Shown piece after piece: positions 11,374-23,203 of a stretch of 64,000 bases of DNA. The translations under genes and the position numbers were made by a program. Source of the DNA: Gigantopelta aegis (lineage: Eukaryota > Mollusca > Gastropoda > Neomphalida > Peltospiridae); assembly GCF_016097555.1 (NCBI RefSeq), contig NW_024532763.1, forward strand, positions 124,001 through 188,000. Direction: 5' to 3'. The notes below the pieces were generated by a model, which did no database searches, was not told the origin of the DNA, and worked only from the letters and a program-made list of their open reading frames with translations. The first letter of the stretch is position 1, and each line of letters opens with the position of its first letter.

Positions 11374-14300
11374 TTAACTGGTATGTTCCACCTGTATTAG
11401 CAGTTCTTGCGACTTGATTTTCTTGTCTAAATATGTCTTAAGTTTGGCAGCTGTCATTTCTTTACTGTTTGATCCCTGAGCCATGAACATTTTAAGCATT
11501 GCTTGGATCCTTTCAAGGGGCATGGGACCAAGGTTAGTTAACATGGCAGAAATATATGACCACATCATCTATAAGAGATGACAGAGGGAAAGTGATGGAT
11601 GGAAAAATGATGGACACCGAGGAACAGTTCTTACCTCAATATCACTTTCTTTCTGGTCTTGTATGAAGTTAATGATGAGTCATCATCGATAAACCATACC
11701 TATCAGATCTCTTTAATTATTACTTAATTAATCCTCTTACCTTCCGTTGAGCCACATCTTTACGTTCTTCTTCAACGACATTAAACTTATCTAAAGGATC
11801 TTCATTAAAAAGAACTCCTTGGCTGACCCAGTATACTAAATGTCGCCTTGTCACAGATGGCTGGGATTCTAATTTTAAACTCAGCTCCTCCACTGTCCAT
11901 GTTTCTATGACAACAAGAAAGGTACATCCATAGAACAAATTATCCATCCATTCAGTCTGCCATTCATCCATTTATCTGGCTATGCATCCATTTACTTACT
12001 CTGCTCTGAAAATTGCCATATGACACAGGCACGAGGAGGAGAAATTGGAAGGAAAGAGTACTACAACCTTGACCTCTAGGTCTAACTGGACAAGGCCTAA
12101 GTTATGACACCACTCTAATTTACGCATTCCTTTGAGAGTTTTAAAAACTGTCATTGTAAGAAATCAAGTTTCTATATTAATAGAAATTTGGTTTAATAAA
12201 ATGTTAATGGATTAATAAAGAAGAATGGATGGGAGACAAATGGTACTTCTGATGAATTCAGGAATTTTATATTGTCATTTTCGAAAAGAGGGCCAAAAAA
12301 CATGTGAAAGAATAAATGAATTAATTCCACACTTTCCTCCCCTTCATCAGTAAAATGCTACACGAAGATAAGCAAAAAAATTAACCCTTTATCAACTACC
12401 CCACCACCCACTCACCTCTTGTTCAAGTTTGGCATGAATCAATGCGTTTATCCGTCGTGAATCTGGTCATATCTTTCATCATAACCTCACAAAATGGAGA
12501 TTGGATTCTCAAAACCTCAGCTTTAAAAGTTCAAGATTACGTAACTATAAAAGACAATCAACAGATACATCAAACATAGCATGTTGTACATACTTCTCTA
12601 CTGATGTAATTTAATTCAACAACTGGAGCAGACGATCTGCTAATAACGTACGATACTCACTAACAAACATCTCTCGACTTCCATATATATGCACCAATAT
12701 ACTTAATATATACTATGTACTGGGGGCAGGGTCTTCAGGTATTTCATATTAAGTACCTGATTATGGTCAGATGTCTGACGGACTCTTGAAGTTTTAGCTT
12801 GATAAAGAAAAGTAAGACTTACCATACAAGCTACCTTGTGTACTACTACAAGGATCAGCATCTACAGGGTCTGGTTCCCAAGCTTCAAAATCCTGATCTC
12901 ATCATCACAGTCCTCTGATAAATCTAATAATGTTGCATCACCTTTTGCTAACTCCTATAAATACATACAGCCATATGTAGATCATGTGGACTATCCATGT
13001 GATCATTTCTTACTTCTGCTAACGCATTGTTACTGTCCATCAATTAAACTGGCCATTATACTGTTATGGTGTCTTCTCTGGTTCTAATTAAATTAAATAT
13101 TAATTCAACATTGCCATGGTTACAATCCTTCAAGTCTCATACCTAAGGTATGTTCTAACTGGTTCACAGACTCGTTCCAGTACCACTCCGCTAGGGATCT
13201 AGGATTCTCAAACCGTATAGGAGGATACATATTGAGTGATAATGTCAGCAGTATTTGCTCCAGGATGAAGAAGACGGCGTTCAAAATCTGTACAGATAAA
13301 CGAGTGTGACAGTATGAAATAATAAATAGCTTACACAGCCTTCAAAGAGGTCATCATTTCTTGTCTAAGATCAGTATGACTAAGACATTCTTTAAGATCC
13401 AATAGAGCTGGTTTAGAGTCTGGGAACTCAACAATTATATCAAATAATTCTTGTATTCTAATAAAATGATTTAAAAAAAATTAAACCTTGGTACTCCTAA
13501 CCTTAATTGTCCCAAGTTATAATAAACATGCCATAGAACTCTTAACCTCCAATCTTCAGTCATGTGACCTTTGAAAATCATTATCGTAGAATTATAAGAA
13601 ATGTTTACGATTACATACCATATATGGATGTCAACCAAGAATGTAATAGTGATTGAAGATTATCGACAACACTAGTTAACATTTGTGTATCAAATGTTTC
13701 ACTGCAATGTTCATTAATGTAACTTTTTACCTAAATAATTAATATAGATTTAATTACAAAATTGACTCGTCAGGACAACCTTTCTCTCCATAGCAATAGA
13801 TGAAGGGTGAGCTAAAAAAGTTTGTAATAAACCTCCAGAACACAATCGTTCTGTCAAAGACTGAAACTGATTCCAGAAACCGGAATGAGTCGGAATCAGT
13901 TTCAGTCTCCATTTGTCTATCCATCTTCGTCCATGGAATGATTTAGGTTTTCATACACAGTCAGAGAATGACATAACAACTTTACCATAACAGAAAAAAC
14001 CAGAGTCAGGTATTGAGACCCCAAGAGAAAGACGCAACATTTTTTAATTAATTCACTATCATTTTTCAACCTAAAGAGACCTAATCACATGGCATCAACT
14101 GTTTCCATGGTTACACCCACCTTTTTATTAGATAGTCCGGATACAATTGACTCATCTCATTGTACACATTAGTGAAGTTCACCAAAGTGTACAGCTGATC
14201 CAATGCCCACAGTAACATCATGAAGACTTTCTTCAACAGTCTGATTTGGAGAATCAAGACATAGATAATGTTAAAAAAACGTTTTATTATGTACCTTGTC

Positions 14301-14446
14301 TTGGTCAAAATGGCTCCAAAATACTGGAAGATGTTTAGTACTGAGAGTAATTCTAAATGTTCTGTGGAAAGGACAGTAATAAAAGTACATAGTTGTTAAG
14401 AGAAACCTTTAAAAAGCTCATTAGCAACAGTATCGTTAAAATCCAT
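11374..14446 (-). CDS. ANAPC2: Anaphase-promoting complex subunit 2 (cullin-like)
   Basis: APC2 is the cullin subunit of the APC/C ubiquitin ligase that binds the RING subunit and drives mitotic exit. Seen: the probable start Met is at 14446 (MDFNDTVANELFK). Exons then run leftward; the middle ones were read only in part. The cullin C-terminal part is clear: LKGMRKLEWCHNLGLVQLD near 12100, WTVEELSLKLESQ with VTRRHLVYWVSQGVLF near 11800-11900, and the winged-helix B end MMWSYISAMLTNLG, LERIQAMLKMFMAQG and YLDKKIKSQELLIQ, with the stop at 11374. These match animal APC2 almost continuously. The upstream limit is less certain because the N-terminal region diverges quickly in this family. The start codon is only 79 bp from the divergent gene at 14526. 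Confidence 0.85.
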
Positions 14447-14525
14447 GGAAGCACGTGTAATGAGTAGCTCCCTGTAATAGTTACGCAATAATTAATATCG
14501 CGTCTAGCGTCCTCAACGAACTAAC
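14447..14525. promoter_or_regulatory. Very short divergent promoter, ANAPC2 and unknown gene
   Basis: Only 79 bp separate the proposed start codons, the tightest pair in the window. If the ANAPC2 start lies further upstream the two genes would overlap. Inferred. Confidence 0.45.
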
Positions 14526-15072
14526 ATGTCGTCAGCAGCAATGCAAAGGTTGTCATCTTCTGTGCCTGAAAACGACAGTAGATGTAAGTACAGCCACTAT
14601 AATATGAACATGACGACTGTATTATCAATAATTTATTTTAAGCTGTTAAGCTATAATTATCATCATGATCAGATGTAATGCTGACAATAATTATATAAAT
14701 TCCATATTGCTGATAGATAATTTGTAAGATATTCAAGATGGACAGTACCAATTCAACCTAGACCACCTTGTTCAACATCTTCTCTGCACTACACATCTCA
14801 ACCATTTACTAAATTGAGAAAAGCAACTCAAAAAAACAGTACATGACAACTAAAAAAACAACAACTAGTTGTAATGGAGAAAAGCAACAAGTTGTTGAGT
14901 GTGACTCTACTAATTGTAAACAGCTCATTAATCATTGTACAATAAACTCCACCTATAGGACTCAATATACAAAAACCCTCAAGAAAGAAATGATTTCGAT
15001 TGTTTCCTAAAGACAACACGATTTGGTCACAGTTCTAACGGATGTCCAGTAATAGGAATTAGTAAGCTCTAG
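14526..15072 (+). CDS. Small unknown protein, two exons
   Basis: Not recognised. Seen: ATG 14526 opens MSSAAMQRLSSSVPENDSR and exon 1 ends at a GTAAGT donor (14583). A second exon begins near 14731 and in the best frames encodes SRWTVPIQPRPPC, YTSQPFTKLRKATQKNST, then CDSTNCKQLINHC, INSTYRTQYTKTLKKE and the C-terminus FLKTTRFGHSSNGCPVIGI ending at 15070-15072. The frame shifts at least twice in the second exon, so the exact protein is uncertain. The spaced Tyr/Arg phrases and the TTRFG terminal phrase recall short axonemal microtubule inner proteins, but that is a weak impression, not an assignment. It converges with the tandem-START gene. Confidence 0.4.
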
Positions 15073-15498
15073 TTTAAATAATTGTTCTGTTAAAATCACT
15101 ATATTATATTTAATATTATGTATGTGTATAATGACTCATTGACCTTTTCTTTCTCTGTAGTCCCAAATATTATGTTTACAAGACAAAGGTCATTAATATA
15201 ACACAGCACATGATCATATCCAAATTCTTCATTTACTGATTGAATTCAATACATTGTACTTATATACATACATATATATATACACACACACACACACAAA
15301 GAAATCAATATAAACACATCATTAATAATAATAGGAAAATAATATCAAATAAATTTTGCAAAAAAAAGTTTGGGTTTCTCTGTCAACAGAAAAGTTACTA
15401 TAAGATGTACAAAATTATAATGTGCAAAATGATTATGATTTGAACATGAGAGCAAGTTCATTTGGAACTTCAGAACCCTCTATAAACTTAATCTACTA

Positions 15499-16963
15499 TC
15501 ACGACCATTTCTTGTTGAGTTTAAGACTCGTTGTCTCCAAGTAATCTCTGAGATAAGCTATGGCCAATGGCTGACGTTTAGCAACAAAGTTTACTAGAGG
15601 TGGAGGTACACCGCCCATATCAACCTGTTAAACAAGTTTTAGAAACAGTATAACTAGTTACAGATAATAGAACAGTACATACCCTGTACTAGATAAGTGA
15701 CTTGGGTAAAAGCTTTTCACCGTATCGATAAGGTTCTATAAACCATCCACTGGGTATTATCTACAAGTGTAAAAAAAATGACTCAGTATATTTAACTCTA
15801 AGATTTTATCTTACTTTTCCTCGTGTGCAGTTTGGTTTAGGGGGGCACTCTGGAACTTCAATTGATGATCCAACAATTAATTTTTTATTTGGCTAATAAT
15901 GGCAAAAAATGTAATAAATAAATTATAGAAAATAACTACTTAATTTATAATTGTACAGGAGGGGGTTAATGAGTAAGCCCCTGCATATAATTACAAATAG
16001 ACTAGTCTTCTCTCTTTACCCTCAGATCGTTCACAAGCTAATATACAAAAATCTCTGGACTGTCTTAGGAAACATTGGTTGGTCTCATGATGCATATGTA
16101 CTAAAAAATGTAGCAGATGAAAAAAAAGAAATGTTTTTCAAAATTTTGTGAGGGTATATAATTTATTATTTTTATGGTGTACTTACAAATGTATAACCCC
16201 CTTCTATTTGTTTCACAACATGGGAGTTCCTAAAAGAAGAAATATAATATTAAAAAATAAATGTGAATAACATCAGACGTCATGAAGAGATGTCTGAATT
16301 AATATAATATACCTTCAACATATTGTCAAAGATGAATCTTTGGTTAGGATTTCGTACACAATTATAGACTTCTTGAGGAGCTAGATCAACGAGGCCTTTA
16401 CCAATGAAACTAAGAGAAGGTATAACAATAGTTATTAAAAGTTATTAAGAAATAATGTAGTGCTAATTGAAGAAGGATTCACTAAAATATAAATTACCTA
16501 GAAATGGTTGAATCAGAAACTTTTTTTCCTCAAAATAATAACATCTTTCTCAATTCCCTGATATCTACAGAAAACAATATTATAAACAATTAGTAGTAAG
16601 TCCTGTGTACTCACTTCCATCCATTCTGCTGATCATGATGAGTTAATGGATTCATCAAATCTAACTCACTGATATGAAACATCTAGAAAAAAAAAGAAAA
16701 TATTATAAACATTAAAATTCTACAGCTTATTAATGCTAGCTATCCTAATTGACTGCAAAAAAAGTACTAATATTGTTTGTTATGATTTTAAAAGACTAAC
16801 TTCTTCAAGTAACCTTGCAGCATTCTGGTTGCCCATAGTACGAAAGTCAATACCTTCTTCAGTTCCTATAATTAGACAAAGAATTATACCTGACATTGAT
16901 AATGAGATAACTAACTTGGATAATCAATAATAGCAGCACTGTTAACTAAACCAACACCCTGAA

Positions 16964-17060
<97 letters not shown>

Positions 17061-20000
17061 GGAGAGAGAGAGAGAGAATGAATTCAATGATCATATTATA
17101 CTCACTGGTGATTCTCATCATTACTAGAACTTGTACTTGTACTTGTTGAAGGATATCGTGGAATTCTATCCAGTAAAGTTGATATTGGTACAGGAGGAAT
17201 TTTCTTAGAACCAAACAGATCTTCCCTACTCTCTTCAAGACCACTTGTATGATTAATTACTTTCTGCCTCTCTTCTATTTCTTCATCACCTTGTTGTCCT
17301 ACAGTGAACACAGTAATGCTACAGTAGATGAACCTTCATCAGCAGTATAAGTCTCCTCTAGTTCATTTACAGAAGATAAAAATGGAGGTGGTGATGGAAG
17401 ATCACTAAGTATCTGTGTGTCATTGGTCGAAAGAGTTTGAAAGGGTGGTAGTAAAGGAGACGGAAGTGGTTCCTCTACATCTTCATTTATGAGAGAATGC
17501 TCATCTACAGGGAGGGTTTGATGTGGAATTGATTGGGTGTGGTCTTCAGATGGGGGAGGAGGAGGAGGAGGTGGTGGAGAGGAAGATGTGATATAGTAGG
17601 AGGAGTTGTAGGGAGATTAGCAAGCTGAAGAGAAGAAGAAGGAGATGTATCTTGATATAATGAATAGGGAATTGATCTTCAAATTGCTTTAGTTTCACAG
17701 GATTTCTGTTCAATCGTGCAAATTCAGCCTCAGCAAGTGCACGAAAACGATTTACACACTGAGGTTGTGACTCACATATTTTATTAACCAAAAAAGTAGG
17801 CACATTTCCTTTCAAATCTACCTGAGTAAGATAAGTCACATGACTCATTCCGGCTGACCAGGACAATCTTTGATAACATAGCCTCCAGATTATTACAGTG
17901 CCTCGAACAAAACCTTTCTCCTCTGGTACACGAGGATCAATCACTGACATAGCAGCATGTACCCTCGTGTGTTTATCAAGTCGTCCAAATACATTGATAA
18001 TAGAAAAATCACGAGCACTAGTTGGCCAAAAAGCTTTGTATTTGAAGTTAACCAATTGTATAGTTTTTGTAATAGTATCAACGACAATCATTTTACTCAA
18101 CATATCGTCCAATTCTGTAGCATGTGAGGGGTCCAGGAGAAGTCGAAACAAAAAATCAGGGGGTATGTTAATTTTACCAGACCCTTTAACACAGTTAAGA
18201 GGAGGTTCACCTTTGCCTGGAAGCTTTTCATGATGGAAATATTTTTTACATTGCCGACTACAGTCCATCCATCTTCTTGAGTTGCATTTGCCGCAGCCAG
18301 TAGCTTTTCAGCACATTGGTCGGCCATAGAAACATACTGACGATCTAATTCAGCATGAGGACCAGAAAAAAATAACTTCACTCATGACATCGCTAGGTTG
18401 ATCCTGTTTGACTGGTTCAACAGGTTCAATTGGAGTAACTGGTTCTACAGGAGACAATGGGGATATGGACCTTGTCTTGTGACTTGCTACAGTCCTGTGA
18501 TTAGACGTGCTAATGGTAGGCGTGATTGTGTATGTTTTAAGCTCTCTTAACAAAATGTGTTCTCTTAGTGCACATAATTGAAATGTCAAGCAGTCTACGG
18601 CTGAAACGAAAGTCAGAGGACACTGGTAGCATTATCATTGTAAAGACAGAGAATTCTAAAAAGAAATAATAGAATTATAATTAGTATTAACAGAGGACAC
18701 TCCTTCATTAAAATTGGATCCAACAGTTCTCATCATACACTTATATCCACATTCTTTCACTATAGACAATATCGAGTATTCTATTTAACAAATTTATTTC
18801 TTATTTTAAAGCTTAATTATAATATTCATAACTACTATAACAGACTGATACCCGTACCTGATTGTTTAGGAACAGAAGTAAAAATGCATAATGACCAGTG
18901 ATATGGAAAAGATGACTTGTTTTGTTGAGGTGAGAAGAAAATGTAACTAGTACGATCATTTTGGTAATGCCATGTCCTAAGAGAAAAGATCATGTTATGA
19001 AACTCATTAAGTTAGGTACTATAACAACATTCAGTGGTAACAGCTGTTATTTGTGTTACAGAAAACACATTGTCTCTAGTTTACTTTGTTGTTATTAATC
19101 TGTTTGTCAATTCATTATACTCACTTACTCATCTCTCCAAATACATTAATCTATCTATACATTAAACAGTCCATCATTCATCTACCTCTCTATAATCTCA
19201 GTGCTATAATCACTTATAACAACAGAGTGAAAACCTAGTGAAGTCAAGTACTTGTCCAAAAACTCTGATCCTCGTTTTTTTGTTTGAAACCATAACTTAT
19301 CCAACTTGCTGTTATATTGAGTATGATCTCTTTGTAATACCATACTTATAACATCTGAGTTAGATGAAGAAGATATTTTGTCGACAGAATAACGCGGCTT
19401 GACTACATGCTGTACTGGTTCTACTAACTTTCCAAACCAACAAGAAAGATCTGATGCATTGAGAGCCAACTGGAGAGCACGCTAGAGGGAAAATCATGTT
19501 AGACATGTCATTGACAAATTACAACATGCAGGTGCTATTGTTAAGGTATACTGACAAGTATGCTTTAACTGAATGGTTTGACGTCAAAACTAGACAATAC
19601 CAAGTGATGATTTAGAAAGTCATTTGGCTATTAGATTTATTCCACGTTACATAAACAAGATCAGGTTTCACTATCATAGTAATTTGATGGAGTATATGTA
19701 CCTTGAGAAATATTTAACCCCTTAATTACATGACCATACTAAACTTGATAAAAGGAAAATTATGATGTAATAAAACTTACTTTAGGTGTTGCATCTAATA
19801 AAGTCATACTAGCTATTACTGAAACACCAGATGACAAAGATAATGCAGGAAAGGCACGACAGAACACTCTAACACCTTGAGACACAGCTTTTTTAAATGC
19901 CAATCTGTTTTTGGATGAACAGGTAATGTCTACAAGAAAGAAGGAGAATGACAAATGTACATAATATGGCTTTGAATGGTCTATTCTACTATACCTTAAA

Positions 20001-20383
20001 GACTTCTGATATTATAATAGGTGGTTGAAATGAGGATTGCTTGGAATGTTGTCTCTATATATACACAGAGAAACCTTATTTGACATTCATAGGTATTACC
20101 TCTCATTTACCCCACCATGCTAATGACAAATAATAACATTACATACGATTTTATTAATGCAACATTCTTGCATTAATTTTTAATAACACTTTGTGACAAC
20201 ACTTACTGATGACAACCTGCTGTAACGAAAAGACAAGACTACACAGCTAATTGTTGTAACTGCTATGGCCACGCCCATCCATGGGTAATAATATAGACCA
20301 GAATACCCCATATAAACCAAAATGGTGAGATAATCAACCAAAGAACTGCCATAACTAGGCGTGCCCACATATCTAGGAGCCAC
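15499..20383 (-). CDS. Membrane-anchored protein with two START lipid-transfer domains
   Basis: START domains bind and move single lipids. Seen: exon 1 (about 20209-20383) has a hydrophobic stretch YYPWMGVAIAVTTISCVVLS, a membrane anchor. Exons at about 19997-20050, 19780-19930 and 19182-19480 follow (RVFCRAFPALSLSSG, then SDLSCWFGKLVEPVQHVV and FLDKYLTSLGFHSVV). START 1 spans about 17650-18350: DGWTVVGNVKN, INIPPDFLFRLLLDP, ELDDMLSKMIVVD, FKYKAFWPTSARDFSI, FVRGTVI, LTQVDLKGNVPTFLVNKIC. A Pro/Ser-rich linker follows (17340-17650). START 2 lies in small exons at 15499-16690: GKGLVDLAPQEVYNCV, FIFDNML, then VDMGGVPPPLVNFVAKRQ and AIAYLRDYL, with stop TGA at 15499-15501. The conserved closing helix is seen in both. 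The exact subfamily is not recognised. Likely a contact-site lipid carrier (inference). Confidence 0.72.
16967..17083. repeat. (GT)n followed by (GA)n microsatellite
   Basis: About 32 bases of GT repeat run into about 80 bases of GA repeat with small interruptions. It lies in an intron of the tandem-START gene between the two START domains. Confidence 0.95.
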
Positions 20384-20554
20384 GATAACGACGTTGTAAT
20401 AGCTGACACAATCATAATGTTCTCATATGATTGTTATAATTTCTTATTAAAATACAAAACAGATTATTCATAGGAAACGAAAGTAATCACGTGACGTAAG
20501 TAAGGGCGCGTGGAACACCTCGTGGGGGAAGCTCTCTGTGACGTACTTGCCAGA
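20384..20554. promoter_or_regulatory. Divergent promoter, tandem-START gene and SET
   Basis: 171 bp lie between start codons 20383 (minus) and 20555 (plus). The SET-proximal part is GC-richer than the surroundings (GTGACG and GGGCGCG-type words). Inferred. Confidence 0.55.
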
Positions 20555-21281
20555 TATGTCTGAAGAGAAAAGACCTACCAAGGCAGCAAAAGTAGAAGCA
20601 GAAGGTGACGAGAACAGTAGAGGTAGTAATCATAAAGAAGCAGACGAACATGCTCAACTTGCATTGGAGAAGATAGTTGGTATTCAACATGAGATCGATA
20701 AAACTCAATGAACAAGCTTCAGAAGAGATACTTCATGTTGAACAAAAATATAATCAACTACGAAAACCCCATTACCAACATAGAGCCAAATTAGCACAAG
20801 AAATACCAGAGTTTTGGTACACAACAGTATCCCCATGTTTTAAATTTAATTCTATTTTCATTCATACTCCTTAACATTTATTCAGTTGACTAATCACCCA
20901 TCAATTTCTCAGCTTCTAAACGAAGAAGATGAACAAGCACTTTTATGTTTAGAGAACCTTACTGTAGATGAATTTGAAGACGTTAAGTCTGGCTTTAAAA
21001 TTAGTTTAGTAAGTGGTTTGGGAATTTAAAATACCTTATCTCTTTATAGTATTTTAGACGTAATCCTTATTTTGAAAACCAAGTTTTATCTAAAGAGTTC
21101 AGTTTAGACAGCAATGGAGATAGTAAAGTCATTGGTACCGAGATAGAATGGAAGCCAGACAGAGTATGTTACACACTCACACTCATCTATTTCTACAAAT
21201 AATAATAAGATCATCTATCAAAAAAAGAATTATTGTGTCCTGTAATGTGCCCATCTAATTAAGCTTATGCCTAATACATAC

Positions 21282-21346
<65 letters not shown>

Positions 21347-22085
21347 TGTATATACACCCATGTGTATAATATACTAAGTGCTACTTACTGTTTGCTGATA
21401 TAATGACAGTTAGTTGTATAGGAATCTTTGTGTCATTATTAATATGGAAGTATTATACTTTGAAAATACCACACCTACTTCATTGGTCAATGAAATTTTC
21501 TTGTCATCATGAAAATTTAACTGGCAAAGATTATTACTTATTATTGTATATGTTGTGTCTTGATATATGGTAACAGTAATGAATGATAAATGAAATTGTT
21601 TGTTCTCTTTACCTTTGATTTGTTTTTTTTTAGGATCTTACTAAAAGAGAACCTACAGAAATGAAAGGACGTAAAAGACCATTAGAGGAACCTTCAAGTT
21701 TTTTCTGTTGGTTTAGTTTATTGTAATCCAAATGAATCAGACGAGTTAGCAGAATATATTAAGGATGAAATATGGCCCAATCCATTACAATATTTTTTGG
21801 TGAGATTTTGATTTTGGTGAGGTGTGTGTGCAACTTCATTTTTGATTTGTTTTTCTCTAGCATGGAGAGGTAAGTGTGGACGAGGGTGAGGAAGAGGAAG
21901 AGGAAGAAGAAGAGGAGGAAGAAGGTGAAGAAGAAGGTGATGAAGAGGAAGACCCTGTATGTCATATTAATTAACCACTTTCCAATCATTACTGGTGCAG
22001 TTGTCATGGTGTCTTCTTATTTCAGGACGAGTTAGTTGATCTAGACGAGGATGAAGAAGAAGAAGACGAAGGAGAAGAATATTAG
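20555..22085 (+). CDS. SET: SET/TAF-I histone chaperone (NAP family)
   Basis: SET binds histones, inhibits PP2A and belongs to the INHAT complex in the nucleus. Seen: six exons (20555-20826, 20886-21008, 21050-21163, 21633-21799, 21861-21956, 22026-22085). The start is [14 protein letters not shown]. The dimerisation helix has IVGIQHEID then [17 protein letters not shown]. The earmuff domain has [75 protein letters not shown]. The C-terminus is a long Glu/Asp tail, as expected of the family. Exons 2, 3, 5 and 6 splice in clean phase. Single-base slips occur at an A run near 20700 and near 21705. Convergent with the taperin-like gene, about 1.1 kb away. Confidence 0.93.
21275..21345. repeat. 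(TACA)n/(TA)n microsatellite in SET intron
   Basis: A few TACA units run into a long TA tract in SET intron 3. Confidence 0.9.
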
Positions 22086-22264
22086 ATTTCTATTTTATTT
22101 TAAAGTTCTCCAAGAGTTCCTCATTTTTAGATTTTCTCTTGTTCTCTTCCTTACATACTGCACTTAAATTTAATTTGGAGATTGTCACATTTTTTTGAAC
22201 AACTACATTCCTTGACTGCCACATGTAATATAGTCTTCTTTTATTTTACATGATTTTAAAATGA

Positions 22265-22695
22265 GAATGAAATGCTTAATATAACATAATATAATACAAT
22301 ATAATGTAATATAATATAATATAATATAATAATATATATATAATGTAATGTAATATAATATAATATAATATAATATAATATAATATAATATAATATAACA
22401 TAACATAACATAATATAATATAAATATAATTAATGTATAATGTAATGTAATATAATATAATATAATGTAATATAATATAATATAATATAATGTAATATAA
22501 TATAATATAATGTAAATATAATGTAATATAATATATAATGTAATGTAATATAATATATAATATAATACAATATAATATAATACAATATAATATAATATAT
22601 AATATAATGTAATATAATATAATATAATGGTAATGTAATATAATATAATATATATAATGTAATGTAATATAATATAATATAATATAATATAATAT
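22265..22695. repeat. (TAATA)n-type pentanucleotide satellite
   Basis: About 430 bases built from TAATA, with ATGTA and TACAA variants. It lies between the convergent ends of SET and the taperin-like gene. Long open frames through it are artefacts of the repeat. The rest of 22086-23203 is AT-rich 3' flank with nothing else seen. Confidence 0.95.
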
Positions 22696-23203
22696 CAAAT
22701 AAAAACTACTTTGGAGATGTTAAAGAGAAGATGTCCACAACTCCCACCAGGTAGAACCTAGCCCACTTCTCTGACTATCAAAACGAGTCCATTCATTTGG
22801 TATTATTTTTGATTCATGTAACTTCTTCTAAAAAGGAAGTAATTATTAATGTAGTATTGTCATCGTTTGTTAATCTGTATGTCATCAATAAATTAATTAT
22901 AGTAATAATAGGATTTTTATGATGTATTTTTATTTAACTCATTATTTATTTTTAGCAGATATTTAAACAACATAACATGTTTTATACATGTATGTGGTTA
23001 CAGAAACAATTCATAACAAGTAAATTACAATAATTTGCTATACATAATAATTATTAAATAACAACATTTGGATTAAAATAATATAACAATAATGTCGCAC
23101 TATGAACACACAACACTCTACACAAAATGATTACTGAGTTAAAATAAAAAAGTTTATAACAGCAAGGTAATCTGCTTGTATATACACTAATTGTCAGTAG
23201 TCG

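Noticed and set aside
12836-13087. 83-aa plus-strand open frame
   Set aside because: Lies opposite ANAPC2 exons and introns and has no family resemblance.
14526-15072. Considered as SSNA1, the human ANAPC2 neighbour
   Set aside because: No coiled-coil signature or residue match to SSNA1.
17898-18233. 111-aa plus-strand open frame
   Set aside because: Shadow of the START 1 exon on the minus strand.
22203-22698. Tyr/Ile/Leu-rich open frames on minus strand
   Set aside because: Produced by the TAATA repeat.
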